From assembly GCF_900601905.1 (NCBI RefSeq), contig NZ_UWFA01000259.1, positions 124,001-188,000 on the forward strand: a stretch of DNA of 64,000 bases, given 5' to 3'. The translations under genes and the position numbers were made by a program. The notes under the pieces are model-generated. The model had not been told where the DNA came from and ran no database searches. It saw only the letters and a program-made list of their open reading frames with translations. Of this stretch, positions 26,856 to 36,115 are shown one piece after another; position 1 is the first letter of the stretch; the number at the start of each line of letters is the position of its first letter. The stretch comes from Pseudomonas viridiflava (GTDB taxonomy: Bacteria > Pseudomonadota > Gammaproteobacteria > Pseudomonadales > Pseudomonadaceae).

Positions 26856-27305
26856 ATGTCAGAACTGAAATGGGCTGAAAAGCTACGCAAAAACCTTCAC
26901 GACCAAGCCGATTCGCTTGGCAATCTGTGCGTAGAGGCCTTCCACTATCTGGCGCTATTCGGAATCGGCGCAATCACCGCCTACGGCGCGGTGGTCGCGT
27001 TCATGGGGATGGTCGGCAAGGGCAGCGTCAGCGTTGATGACATCCTGCTGCTGTTCATCTACCTGGAGTTGGGGGCGATGGTGGGGATTTACTTCAAGAC
27101 CAACCACATGCCGATCCGCTTCCTGCTCTATGTGGCGATCACCGCATTGACCCGCCTGTTAATTGGCGATGTCTCGCACCACAACGCGCCGGACATCGGC
27201 ATTATTTACCTGTGCGGCGGGATTCTGCTGCTGGCCTTTGCGATTCTGGTGGTGCGCTTTGCCTCGTCGCGGTTCCCGTCAGTGAAGGACAAATCGGAGA
27301 GTTGA
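26856..27305 (+). CDS. psiE: PsiE family phosphate-starvation-inducible membrane protein
   Basis: The 149-residue protein begins MSELKWAEKLRKNLHDQADS and has four hydrophobic segments (about 26-48, 57-75, 82-100, 110-135), as in the PsiE family, with LELGAMVGIYFKTNHMPIRF in the second loop. The function of PsiE is not known. The start at 26856 has AGGA ten bases upstream. I could not find a Pho box in front of it. Confidence 0.87.
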   Translation: MSELKWAEKLRKNLHDQADSLGNLCVEAFHYLALFGIGAITAYGAVVAFMGMVGKGSVSVDDILLLFIYLELGAMVGIYFKTNHMPIRFLLYVAITALTRLLIGDVSHHNAPDIGIIYLCGGILLLAFAILVVRFASSRFPSVKDKSES

Positions 27306-27362
27306 GTCCGTTTGAGTGTCCTGCCGCTACCTCTGTCGCAGCAGGACATGTCGTACCAGGCA

Positions 27363-27692
27363 TCAGTCAAGCCACACGCCGGCATGCCAATGCCAGCCAT
27401 CTGCGCCACGTTCCCAGTGCGGGTGCTCGTAGCGGTACCCAGGCCGCTCGGTTTCCCAGTGACCATGTACGGGGACGTAACGCGCGCCATCCCAATGCCA
27501 ATAGCCACGAGCCCAGAGGTAGCCCGGACGAGGTGCGGGTTCTACTTCAATGACTCGTTCAGGCGGGGGCTGTGGTGCCACGACTTCGACGTATTCATGG
27601 TGTGCCGGACGTCGCTCATGGACGATTCGTTCTTCTACGCAACCGGACGCCACTGCGACCAGCGCAATCAGTGCCACATAACGCAAGATCAT
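27363..27692 (-). CDS. YXWGXW-repeat lipoprotein
   Basis: The 109-residue protein has a lipoprotein signal with lipobox VASGC (Cys18) and a proline-rich linker, then aromatic repeats of the YXWGXW type (YLWARGYWHWDGARYVPVHG, HWERGADGWHWHAGVWLD). Such proteins are small periplasmic or outer-membrane lipoproteins of unknown role. CCCAGGAG is not at the right place, but GGGAGG lies before the ATG. Confidence 0.88.
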   Translation of the reverse strand: MILRYVALIALVAVASGCVEERIVHERRPAHHEYVEVVAPQPPPERVIEVEPAPRPGYLWARGYWHWDGARYVPVHGHWETERPGYRYEHPHWERGADGWHWHAGVWLD

Positions 27693-28044
27693 GTTGCCTC
27701 CCAGGAGTTATCCGTCGCTGGACTGGAACGGTGACAGGGTCGTCACACAACGAGACTGCTCAGGATTGTTGTAACAGCCTATGTCTGTACCGCGCCTGAA
27801 CCGATCTGCGCAAATGGATACGGATGTGGAGGGATCCTCAAGGCGGCGACCTTGTACGCGTTTGCGAAGGCTGTGAAAGGCGGGACAGTTAAATGGCGAT
27901 GGCAGCCTTCGGCCGCTCGGAGAGGGGAGTGCGTTATTCGGGGGGATGAGTCAGATCATTCAAGCCCGCTGGCAAATCCTTGCAGCAGGGCTTGAATGGG
28001 GAGAGCAGGGAGCGCAAACACCATCGGCAACACGCCGACTCGCA
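27693..28044. other. Intergenic region with one long inverted repeat
   Basis: These 352 bases hold the promoter of the YXWGXW lipoprotein gene and, at 27958-27997, an inverted repeat (ATTCAAGCCC...GGGCTTGAAT, 10 bp with inner GCTG/CAGC pairing) that may end the DUF3509 transcript. No T-run follows. No gene is seen. Confidence 0.5.
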
Positions 28045-28377
28045 TCAAATCCCCACCGCCAACGTCGGGCGGTTCGCCAGCAGGCTGGTTTGCGCGGGAG
28101 GAGGTGCCATGCGCTTGAGGTCACCGTCGGTCATGGCCGCAAGGATCTTGATTGCGCTGTGGCCTTCTTCGATGGCGATGCCGAACTGGACGCTCTCGAT
28201 CAAGCGTTGCAGGCGCTTGGGATCATTGCGTTGCGCAGCGCTGATCAAGCGCTTTGCAACCACGCCGGTTTCATTCGACAGGGTCAGCATGATGCTGCCG
28301 TCGAGGCCTTGAATGCTCAGGTTCACCCGATAGTCAGGATGGAATGCATCGGTAATCTGCTGAAAAGGATTATCCAT
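28045..28377 (-). CDS. DUF3509 domain protein
   Basis: The 110-residue protein begins MDNPFQQITDAFHPDYRVNL and continues with SNETGVVAKRLISAAQRNDP, matching the DUF3509 family of small Pseudomonas proteins of unknown function. The fold appears to be beta strands followed by helices. It is a single gene, divergent from the first ECF sigma gene. Confidence 0.85.
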   Translation of the reverse strand: MDNPFQQITDAFHPDYRVNLSIQGLDGSIMLTLSNETGVVAKRLISAAQRNDPKRLQRLIESVQFGIAIEEGHSAIKILAAMTDGDLKRMAPPPAQTSLLANRPTLAVGI

Positions 28378-28504
28378 TTTCGGTACCTGCCAGTGGAGTC
28401 TGCATAAATTGACTGGGGTTTTGGCCCTTTAGTTCTCGACGTATGAATGATTGATCGGAAAATTCCTGCGCTTGCCGTTGTTAGTGAATAGTGGCATCTT
28501 GCGC

Positions 28505-28523
28505 GTTAATGATAATTTTTCGT
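28505..28523 (+). promoter_or_regulatory. Fur-box-like site before the first ECF sigma gene
   Basis: GTTAATGATAATTTTTCGT matches the left two hexamers of the Fur consensus (GATAAT GATAAT). Its place 20-40 bases before the start codon fits iron repression. Confidence 0.6.
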
Positions 28524-28542
28524 GTTTGAGAAGCGTTAACAC

Positions 28543-29088
28543 ATGCGCGACATCCCTGCCTCCGATGGCGATCTTGTCCATCGTCATCGCCAGTTCACCC
28601 AGCTCTACAGCGATCACCACTCGTGGCTGCACGGCTGGTTGCGCAAAAAGCTCGGTTGCTCTCAGCGCGCGGCGGATCTGGCCCACGATGCCTTCATTCG
28701 CGTGCTGACCCTTGCCGAGCCGCAGCACCTCAAAGAACCCCGGGCCTTCCTCACCACCACCGCCACCCGTTTACTGATCGACGGTGCCCGGCGGCGCAAA
28801 CTTGAACACGCTTACCTTGAAGCCCTTGCGCTCCATAGTGACGAAATCGCCACGCCGAGCCCGGAAGCCATTCACGCAGCCCTTGAGACGCTGGAAAAAA
28901 TCGCCCAGATGCTCGAAGGCCTGCCTGCCAAACCCCGCGAAGCTTTCCTGCTCAATCGCCTGGATGGCCTGACTTACAACGAAATCGCCGCAGTGCTGGG
29001 TGTCTCCGCGAGCATGGTCAAGCAGTACATGGCCAGCGTGCTGGTACATTGTTATAAAGCCCTGCATGGTTCGGGCCACCGCGCATGA
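28543..29088 (+). CDS. ECF sigma factor, FecI-like (system 1)
   Basis: The 181-residue protein has sigma region 2 (LYSDHHSWLHGWLRKKLGCS, ADLAHDAFIRVL) and region 4 (LPAKPREAFLLNRLDGLTYN, EIAAVLGVSASMVKQYMASV). FecI-type factors transcribe one siderophore receptor gene after a signal from FecR. The stop overlaps the FecR start by four bases (ATGA), so the two proteins are made together. Confidence 0.93.
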   Translation: MRDIPASDGDLVHRHRQFTQLYSDHHSWLHGWLRKKLGCSQRAADLAHDAFIRVLTLAEPQHLKEPRAFLTTTATRLLIDGARRRKLEHAYLEALALHSDEIATPSPEAIHAALETLEKIAQMLEGLPAKPREAFLLNRLDGLTYNEIAAVLGVSASMVKQYMASVLVHCYKALHGSGHRA

Positions 29089-30047
29089 GTGCCAAACACG
29101 AACCCACTGAAGCCATGATCAGCCAGGCCGCACATTGGCTGGCTGTTCTGCAGGCTGACGAGGTCAGCCACGCCGACCGCCAGGCATTCAATCACTGGCG
29201 TCATCTCGACCCTCGTCACCAGCTGGCAGTGGCGCGCATGGAAGCGCTGATGGGGGCTTTCAATGAGCTGCCATCGGTACCTTCGCGCAAGGCGTTGAGC
29301 AGGACCTTTACCCCGGCGCTAGTGGGATTTTTCCGACCAGGGTTTCAGATTGTCGCGTTGCTGGGCGTGCTGGCCTGTGGCTGGTTCGGTGTCGAACAGG
29401 CGCCGGTCTGGCTGGCCGATCAGCGCACTCAGGTGGGCGAGCGACGTGAGCTTTCGCTGGCCGATGGCAGCCAGTTGCGGCTTAACAGCGACTCGGCGCT
29501 GGACGTCGAGTTCGACGAACGGCAGCGGATCATTGATCTGCGCCGGGGGGAAATCTGGGTGGAAGTGGCCAAAGATCAGCACCGGCCGTTCGTGGTCAGG
29601 ACTGATCAGGGCACCATTACGGCGCTGGGTACGCGCTTTGTGGTGCGTAAAGCGGCAGATGGCTCGGTGCAGGTCAGCGTGCTGGAGTCGGCGATTGCAG
29701 CCAGAGCCCCGCTTTCAAGTGATGTGAAAGTTGCCAGCGGACAACAGGCCACCCTCAGGGATGGCCTTGTTCAAACGCCACAGCTGACGGGCAATCAGGA
29801 CCCGGCGGCGTGGACCCGTGGCGTGCTCAAAGTCGATGATCAGCCCTTGAGCGATGTGTTGCAGGCCCTGGCCGTTTATCGTCACGGCGTGCTGCAGTTT
29901 GATGAGCAGGCGTTGGCCGGGTTGCGGGTGTCAGGGTTGTTCCGTCTGGATGACACCGATGCGGCGCTGGCCACCCTGGCGGATAATCTCCCGATCAGCG
30001 TGGAGCATTACACCGATCTGTTCGTCACGATCACGCCGAAACAATAA
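29085..30047 (+). CDS. FecR-type anti-sigma/sigma-regulator (system 1)
   Basis: The 320-residue protein has the N-terminal DUF4880 sigma-binding part (ISQAAHWLAVLQADEVSHAD, FNHWRHLDPRHQLAVARMEA), a transmembrane helix (about 88-105, FQIVALLGVLACGWFGV), and the periplasmic FecR domain (ADGSQLRLNSDSALDVEFDE, RRGEIWVEVAKDQHRPFVV). It relays the state of the TonB receptor to the sigma factor. A strong terminator follows, although its receptor gene lies 770 bases downstream. Confidence 0.93.
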   Translation: MSAKHEPTEAMISQAAHWLAVLQADEVSHADRQAFNHWRHLDPRHQLAVARMEALMGAFNELPSVPSRKALSRTFTPALVGFFRPGFQIVALLGVLACGWFGVEQAPVWLADQRTQVGERRELSLADGSQLRLNSDSALDVEFDERQRIIDLRRGEIWVEVAKDQHRPFVVRTDQGTITALGTRFVVRKAADGSVQVSVLESAIAARAPLSSDVKVASGQQATLRDGLVQTPQLTGNQDPAAWTRGVLKVDDQPLSDVLQALAVYRHGVLQFDEQALAGLRVSGLFRLDDTDAALATLADNLPISVEHYTDLFVTITPKQ

Positions 30048-30063
30048 ACCTGTCATAACGCAA

Positions 30064-30100
30064 GAAGGCGGGCCTCTGTGCGAGGCCCGCCTTCGTTTTG
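30064..30100 (+). terminator. Rho-independent terminator of the first FecR gene
   Basis: GAAGGCGGGCCTC-TGTGC-GAGGCCCGCCTTC is a perfect 13-bp stem followed by GTTTTG. It can also end the convergent HPF-like gene. Confidence 0.9.
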
Positions 30101-30141
30101 ATGCGCACTATTGAGTGGGCAAAGACTGGATCAGAAATACA

Positions 30142-30570
30142 TCAGCCCAGTTGGGCGACTTCTTTTTCCTGCTCTTTTTCAAGAAACTCCTCTTGCAGCA
30201 GGGCATCGGCATTTTCAGAGTCCGATTCTGCGCCATCGATGAGTGGGGCACCTGCGCGTTTGTTGCGCAATTTGCCAAATAAGTGCTCAAGGGCGTGATC
30301 AAGTTTGACTGCGGCACCATCCACTGCCTGATCCAGTGTGTCGGCCTTATGGGTAACGGAGATTGGCTGATGGCCTTTGGGGCGGGCTTCCATCTGGCAG
30401 CGCATATCGTGCGGGCCAGGCTTGTCGCCGTTTTCATCGCGGATATGGACTTCGATGCGAGTCAGATCCTCTTCGTAGCGTTCGAGCGTGCTTTCTACAG
30501 TGGTACGTACCCACTCCTCCAGTCGGATGCTGCTTTCGATGTGGTTATCGCAATTGACCTGGATTTGCAT
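30142..30570 (-). CDS. HPF/RaiA family ribosome-associated protein
   Basis: The 142-residue protein begins MQIQVNCDNHIESSIRLEEW and contains VHIRDENGDKPGPHDMRCQM and ADTLDQAVDGAAVKLDHALE, the sigma-54 modulation/HPF fold that binds the 30S subunit when growth stops. It has a charged C-terminal tail and is shorter than long HPF. GGGA lies six bases before the ATG at 30570. It sits in opposite direction between a FecR gene and its receptor gene. It is distinct from the HPF gene usually next to rpoN. Confidence 0.85.
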   Translation of the reverse strand: MQIQVNCDNHIESSIRLEEWVRTTVESTLERYEEDLTRIEVHIRDENGDKPGPHDMRCQMEARPKGHQPISVTHKADTLDQAVDGAAVKLDHALEHLFGKLRNKRAGAPLIDGAESDSENADALLQEEFLEKEQEKEVAQLG

Positions 30571-30731
30571 AGTTCTTCCCTTATAAGGCTTGCTCGTGTG
30601 AGATCGGACGAACTCCGTGGCAGGAGGTTCATTTCGTCGGTGCTCAAACACAGTGTTGGCGCCTGCGAAGAAACAATTCAAGCCCATTGAGAAAGAAATA
30701 TTTCGCGGCAAAAAAATAAATCCGAATATTG

Positions 30732-30750
30732 AATGAAAATCCCTATCATT
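30732..30750 (+). promoter_or_regulatory. Fur-box-like site before the system 1 receptor gene
   Basis: AATGAAAATCCCTATCATT is 19 bases long with imperfect dyad symmetry about its centre (AATGA...TCATT), as expected for a Fur box. It lies about 66 bases before the ATG of the receptor gene. Confidence 0.6.
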
Positions 30751-30816
30751 CGCTGTCTGTTTCGCGTCGACGACCGTCATGGCTAGTAGACCCCGATAAC
30801 CAGCCAAGGATCGTTC

Positions 30817-33309
30817 ATGTCACGCCCTGTCAGTTCATTGCAACCATTAGCCCTCGCCGTGCTGATGGCGTGTACCGCCGCCCCGGTGAGTGCCGCCCCG
30901 GCCCAGTCCGAACCGCAAACTACCACTGCACGCAGTTTTGCCATCCCGGCGGGGGACTTGAGTCAGGCGCTCAATACCCTGGCGGAGCAGGCCAGTCTGG
31001 TGTTGGCGTTTGATCCGGCGCTGACCCGTGGCAAGCACAGCAATGGCTTGCAGGGCCGCTTCGATACCGACGTGGCGCTGGCCCGATTGCTGGCCGGTAG
31101 TGGCCTGCTCGGTACGGCGTTATCTTCCAATCGCTACCGCATCGAGATCGCGCCTGAAAACGTTGCAGGTGCCATGGAATTGGGGGCGACGGCAATTGAC
31201 GGCGCTTATCACACTGAAACCGCCTCGGGCCCGGTGTCCGGTTACGTAGCCACCCGGGGTCGTACCGGGACCAAGACCGACACGGCGCTGATCGAAACAC
31301 CGCAGTCGATTTCCGTGGTTACCAAAGACCAGATGACTGCCCAGGGCGCCCAGAGCCTCAACCAGATCCTGCGCTACACCGCCGCCGTGGTCCCTGAAAC
31401 CCGTGGCGCCACGGCTTCGCGTCTGGATCAGATGAGCATTCGTGGTTTTTCTCCGGCCACCTACCTGGATGGTTTGCGCATGCCGGGCAGCCGCGATGCC
31501 TCGCCGCAGAAAGATGCTTTTGACCTTGAGCGCGTTGAAGTGCTGCGTGGCCCGTCGTCGGTGTTGTACGGCCAGGCGAGCCCCAGCGGCGTCATCAACA
31601 TGGTCAGCAAGCTGCCGACCGAGACCCCGTTTCATGAAATCGGCCTGAGTTACGGCACCTTCGACAAAAAGCGCAGCACCTTTGATTTCGGCGGCCCGGT
31701 GGATGATCAGGGGGTCTATTCGTATCGTCTGTCCGGTCTGTTCGACGATGGCGACGGCCAGTTGGAACACACTGAAACCCGTCGTCAATCCGTCGCAGGG
31801 GCTTTTACTTTCCGCCCAAGCGAAGACACGTCTCTGACCCTGCTGGCCAATTACCAGGCTGACCCGAAAGCCGGATCCTACGGCGCGGCTCCGGCTTATG
31901 GCTCGGTGATCGATAGCCCGCTGGGTCGTGACATCGACGTCGACTTCTATGACGGCGAGAAAAATTTCGAGAAGAGCGACCGCAAGTATTACGCCCTGGG
32001 TTACCTGTTCGAGCATCACCTGAACGACGTCTGGACCGTTCGCCAGAATGCCCGCTACATGCGCAGCGAAGGCCTGTATCGCAGCATCTACAACAGCGCC
32101 CTGCAGGCGGATTACCGCACATTGACGCGCAGCGCGATTGCCACCGACGTCAACCTCGATTCCTACACCCTGGATAACCAGGCCCAGGCGAAATTCGCCA
32201 CCGGACCGTTGCAGCACACCGTGCTATTCGGTGCCGACTACCAGAACACCAGCACTGATACCAAGTCCGGCAGCGGCGTCGCGCCGGACTTGGACATCTT
32301 CGATCCGGTGTATGGCGCCGCCTACGCGCCGATCACCTACACCGCTGATGCGACGACGCGTTCCGAGCAGAAAGGCTTGTACCTGCAAGAGCAGATGAAG
32401 TGGGACAAATGGGTGTTCCTGGCGGGCGGTCGTTATGACTGGGCTGAAAGCAGCACCACCTCAACGCGCATTGCCAATGGGGTGAAAACCAAGAGCGGCA
32501 TTGACAGTGAAGCGTTCACCGGACGCCTGGGGCTGGTGTATCTGTTCGATAACGGTCTGGCGCCCTATGTCAGCTATTCGGAATCCTTCGAGCCGCAATC
32601 GGGCACCGGCCTGAACGCCAAGCCATTCGAGCCCACCGAAGGCAAACAATACGAACTGGGCATCAAGTATCAACCGCCAGGCAGCAACAGCTTCATCACG
32701 GCTGCAGTGTTTGACCTGCGTAAATCCAACGTCCTGACCCTCGATCCGGTGGTCACCAACCTGTGTAACGGTTCGCGTTGCCAGATTCAGTCAGGTGAAG
32801 TGCAGTCCCGTGGTTTCGAGCTGGAAGGCAAGGCCAGCCTGAGCGACAACCTGGATATCACGGCAGCGTATGCCTACCTGGATGCCAAGACCAGCAAGTC
32901 CAACAACACCGTCAGTGTGTCGCCGGGCAGTGGCGTGGCCAATGGACCGGCAGAGTCGGCTGAAGGCAAGACACTGGTCGCCATCCCGCGTCACACCGCT
33001 TCGGCATGGGTCGATTACACCTTTCGTAACGGCGAGCTCAAAGGCTTTGGTGTGGGCGGCGGCGCACGCTATGTGGGTTCCACCTACGGCGATGAGGCGA
33101 ACTCTCTGAACGTGCCGGGCTACACGCTGTTCGACGCAGCGGCGCATTACGACATCCCGAGCCTGTACAACCCGATGGACAACCTGCGCCTGGCGCTGAA
33201 CGTGACCAACCTGGCCAACAAGGAATACGTCGCGTCGTGCAGCGGCTATGGCTGGTGCTGGTACGGCTCGCAACGCACCGTGCAGGCGAGTGCGACGTAT
33301 CGTTGGTAA
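30817..33309 (+). CDS. TonB-dependent siderophore receptor with STN signalling domain, FhuA/FoxA/FiuA type (system 1)
   Basis: The 830-residue outer-membrane protein has a signal peptide (cleavage near APVSAAPA), an STN domain at about 45-120 (FAIPAGDLSQALNTLAEQAS) that contacts FecR, a plug (ETPQSISVVTKDQMTAQGAQ, RGFSPATYLDGLRMPG, VLRGPSSVLYGQASPSGVIN) and a 22-strand barrel ending in SATYRW. The C-terminal CSGYGWCWYGSQRTVQ region is like that of ferrichrome and ferrioxamine receptors. So it probably imports a hydroxamate siderophore; the ligand cannot be fixed. AAGGA lies before the ATG. Confidence 0.9.
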   Translation: MSRPVSSLQPLALAVLMACTAAPVSAAPAQSEPQTTTARSFAIPAGDLSQALNTLAEQASLVLAFDPALTRGKHSNGLQGRFDTDVALARLLAGSGLLGTALSSNRYRIEIAPENVAGAMELGATAIDGAYHTETASGPVSGYVATRGRTGTKTDTALIETPQSISVVTKDQMTAQGAQSLNQILRYTAAVVPETRGATASRLDQMSIRGFSPATYLDGLRMPGSRDASPQKDAFDLERVEVLRGPSSVLYGQASPSGVINMVSKLPTETPFHEIGLSYGTFDKKRSTFDFGGPVDDQGVYSYRLSGLFDDGDGQLEHTETRRQSVAGAFTFRPSEDTSLTLLANYQADPKAGSYGAAPAYGSVIDSPLGRDIDVDFYDGEKNFEKSDRKYYALGYLFEHHLNDVWTVRQNARYMRSEGLYRSIYNSALQADYRTLTRSAIATDVNLDSYTLDNQAQAKFATGPLQHTVLFGADYQNTSTDTKSGSGVAPDLDIFDPVYGAAYAPITYTADATTRSEQKGLYLQEQMKWDKWVFLAGGRYDWAESSTTSTRIANGVKTKSGIDSEAFTGRLGLVYLFDNGLAPYVSYSESFEPQSGTGLNAKPFEPTEGKQYELGIKYQPPGSNSFITAAVFDLRKSNVLTLDPVVTNLCNGSRCQIQSGEVQSRGFELEGKASLSDNLDITAAYAYLDAKTSKSNNTVSVSPGSGVANGPAESAEGKTLVAIPRHTASAWVDYTFRNGELKGFGVGGGARYVGSTYGDEANSLNVPGYTLFDAAAHYDIPSLYNPMDNLRLALNVTNLANKEYVASCSGYGWCWYGSQRTVQASATYRW

Positions 33310-33335
33310 CGAGCCAGACCCCGCGCGTTATCGTT

Positions 33336-33400
33336 GATCGCGAGCAAGCTCACGCCTACAGGAATGCGATCAAACTGTAGGAGTGAGCTTGCTCGCGATT
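33336..33400. repeat. REP inverted pair (GTAGGAGTGAGCTTGCTCGCGAT type), compact
   Basis: ATCGCGAGCAAGCTCACGCC followed by TACAG, then CTGTAGGAGTGAGCTTGCTC and GCGAT. The arms point outward with only about 14 bases between them, the reverse of most pairs in the window. Confidence 0.8.
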
Positions 33401-33499
33401 GCGTTGGCTCAGTTGCAAAGAATGTTGCAGGCAAACAGCGAATCTCCCACAAAATCTGCCCAGATATCAGCGGTGTGCCAGACACACCGAGTCATCGTT

Positions 33500-33566
33500 C
33501 ATCGCGGGCAAGCGCGCTCCTATGGTTGGAATACGACCCTTGTGGGAGCGAGGCTTGCCCGCGATG
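33500..33566. repeat. REP inverted pair (GGGAGCGAGGCTTGCCCGCGAT type), compact
   Basis: CATCGCGGGCAAGCGCGCTC and TGTGGGAGCGAGGCTTGCCC/GCGATG face outward with a short centre. With the pair at 33336 it fills the gap between the two convergent receptor genes. Confidence 0.8.
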
Positions 33567-33633
33567 AGGGCAATGTGATTTTGCAGGTCAATCATCTGCA
33601 CTTATCGCAGGCAGGCGCGTTCCGGCAGGCTGC

Positions 33634-35988
33634 TTAAAACGCCACTGACGTCTGCACATACACCGTGCGTGGTTCGCCGACGTATTTGCCTTTGTTGTTG
33701 TCGTCAAACGAGCGGGTGAAGTATTGGTGGTTGAGGATGTTTTTCACCCCGACCGCGACGTTCAGGTCAGACAGCTGCGGGCCGAAATCATACCCGGCAC
33801 GGGTGCTGAACAGCATGTAGCCGGGGATTTTGCCGGTGCTGCCGTCAACGCTTTCTGCGGCGGTGTTGGCGTTGTCGGCGAACTGATCGCTCTGGTACGA
33901 ACTGTCCAGATTCAACTTCCACGGGCCTTCGGTGTAACCCACACCCAGGGTGCCTTTGTGTTTTGACGCAAACGGCACGCGGTTGCCTTTGTTCGGGCCG
34001 TCTTCGCGGATGGTCGCGTCGACAAACGCATAGGTGGCGTACACATCAAAACCGGCCAGCGCCGGGCTCAAGCCATCCAGCGCGTAATTGACACTGGTCT
34101 CGATCCCCTGATGGCGGGTTTCGCCACGGGCGATAACGGTGTCGTTGGTCTGGTTGCTTTCGTACTGATTGTCGAAGTTGATCAGGAATGCACCGATTTC
34201 TGCGCGCAGGTTGCCGTTGTCATAACGGGTCCCCACTTCCCAGGTGCGGGCTTTCTCGGGCTTCACTTCGCCGCCTGCCACCCGGTTGGGCATCTGGCTG
34301 TACTGCACGCTGCCGAACGAACCTTCGGTGTTGGCGTACAGGTTCCAGCTGTCGGTCAGGTGATACAGCACGTTCAATGCTGGCAGCGCGGTGGTGTAGT
34401 CGCCCTGGTATTTGACGTTGGTCAGGTTGTTGTTCTGCGCCGAGTCGATCATCTCGTAGCGAATACCCGGCGTGAACGTCCATTTGCCGATGTCTATGCG
34501 GTCGTCGAGGTAGATCGCATGGGCCTCGGTTGAACCACGGGTGTCGCGGTCATTGGTGCTGTTGGTGGTTGGCAGCACGTTGGCGGTGGTCGGCGTGCGG
34601 TAGCGCATTTCGTGTCCGGCTTCGTTGACGTAGCGATAGCCGACGCCGACTTCGTGCCAGCTTTCACCCAGCGCAAAGCCCTGAGAGAAGCGGGTTTCGA
34701 TGCCGCGTACCCAATATTCGCGGGGCGACAGGGACACGAAACTGCCCTGATCCAGATACCCGCTGCGCAGGGTTTTGGTGAAGAACGTATTGGCGGTGAA
34801 TACTCGGGCGTCCTGCTCGTAGCGATAGCCGAAGTTGACCAGCGTGCGGCGGCCCCAGAACTCATCTTTCGGACGGGTCGACTGATACGGGTCTTCTTTG
34901 TAGGCGGCCGTGCTCAGGCCACCAGGCATGTCCGCCCGACCTTCGTAGTACTGGGCCATGGCGTTGACGCTGTTGGCGTCGTCGATCTGGTATTTGCCCT
35001 TGAGGATGAGGTCGTCGATCCCGGTATCGCTGTGCTCGCGCCAGTCACCGCCACGCACGCCGGAATACAGAATCGCGCCGCCCAGGCCGTTGTCGGCAGT
35101 GCCGCCCGCCAGCAGGTTGCCGGTGGTCTTGAAACCGTCACGGCTGGAAGAGGGGCTGGTCTCGGTCTGGAAACCGCCTTTGACTGTCGGCGCATCGGGG
35201 ATGGCGCGGGTCACGAAGTTGACGATTCCGCCGACGTTCTGCGGGCCGTAACGCACAGCACCGCCGCCACGCACCACGTCCACGGCGTCCATGTTGCCCA
35301 TGCTGATCGGGGCAAAGGACAGCTGCGGCTGGCCGTATGGCGCGAAAGGCACCGGGATGCCGTCCATCAGCACCGTGGAGCGCGAGGCCAACCGCGGATT
35401 AAGGCCGCGAATACCGAAGTTCAGCGCCATGTCGTGGCTGCCGGTGCCGTTGTTTTCCGGGGCGTTGACGCCGGGGATGCGGTTGAGTACATCGCGGGCG
35501 CTGGTGGCGCCGATACGGTCGATTTCTTCACGACGAATCACGTCACGGGCGCCGGGGTGTTCAAACACATTGGTCTGCTGCGCTTCGCCCAGCCAGTCGC
35601 CGACGACGGTGGAGGCACCCAGCTCTATTGGGCCATTGACCTGCGCGGTGACCGGCTGCAGGGTGAAACCTTGCTGACCATCGGCCGTGGCCTGCAATCC
35701 GGTGCCTTCGAGCAACGCCGCCAGACCTTGCTCAGCGGTGTATTCGCCTTCCAGCCCACGGCTCTGCAAACCGCTGGTGATCTGCGAGCCAAAGGAAATC
35801 AGCACGCCCGCTTCCCGACCGAACTGATTCAGCGCGGTCTCCAGTGCGCTGGGCGCGATGTGATACGGCTTGCTGACAGCGTCAACCGCATGTACCAGAG
35901 CAACGCCGCACAGGGAAAGACCGGCACCGAACAGGATGTGCCGCAACGAGCGGGCGAGGGGAGAAAGGCGACTTGGGCGAGCAGACAT
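33634..35988 (-). CDS. fecA: Ferric citrate TonB-dependent receptor
   Basis: The 784-residue protein has a signal peptide, an STN domain (IAPSALETALNQFGREAGVL), a plug (FNH-like FEHPGARDVIRREEIDRIGA, VDVVRGGGAVRYGPQNVGG) and a barrel that ends HQYFTRSFDDNNKGKYVGEP and VYVQTSVAF, all close to E. coli FecA. It imports diferric dicitrate and signals its presence to FecR. The start at 35988 has AAGGA seven bases upstream. fecR and fecI follow upstream on the same strand, giving the order fecI-fecR-fecA. Confidence 0.92.
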   Translation of the reverse strand: MSARPSRLSPLARSLRHILFGAGLSLCGVALVHAVDAVSKPYHIAPSALETALNQFGREAGVLISFGSQITSGLQSRGLEGEYTAEQGLAALLEGTGLQATADGQQGFTLQPVTAQVNGPIELGASTVVGDWLGEAQQTNVFEHPGARDVIRREEIDRIGATSARDVLNRIPGVNAPENNGTGSHDMALNFGIRGLNPRLASRSTVLMDGIPVPFAPYGQPQLSFAPISMGNMDAVDVVRGGGAVRYGPQNVGGIVNFVTRAIPDAPTVKGGFQTETSPSSSRDGFKTTGNLLAGGTADNGLGGAILYSGVRGGDWREHSDTGIDDLILKGKYQIDDANSVNAMAQYYEGRADMPGGLSTAAYKEDPYQSTRPKDEFWGRRTLVNFGYRYEQDARVFTANTFFTKTLRSGYLDQGSFVSLSPREYWVRGIETRFSQGFALGESWHEVGVGYRYVNEAGHEMRYRTPTTANVLPTTNSTNDRDTRGSTEAHAIYLDDRIDIGKWTFTPGIRYEMIDSAQNNNLTNVKYQGDYTTALPALNVLYHLTDSWNLYANTEGSFGSVQYSQMPNRVAGGEVKPEKARTWEVGTRYDNGNLRAEIGAFLINFDNQYESNQTNDTVIARGETRHQGIETSVNYALDGLSPALAGFDVYATYAFVDATIREDGPNKGNRVPFASKHKGTLGVGYTEGPWKLNLDSSYQSDQFADNANTAAESVDGSTGKIPGYMLFSTRAGYDFGPQLSDLNVAVGVKNILNHQYFTRSFDDNNKGKYVGEPRTVYVQTSVAF

Positions 35989-36115
35989 GCAGGAGTCCTT
36001 TGGCGAGACGAGTAAGGTGCTTTTCCTGTCTGTCACGCGAGGAAGCAGAAACGGCTCATGGTTTTGAAAAATAGTTTCAGATTGGAATACACAGGGAATT
36101 GCATTTCAATCCAGG

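Noticed and set aside
34612..36015. A 467-codon open frame on the plus strand
   Set aside because: It is antisense to fecA, whose domains are all recognised; composition artefact.
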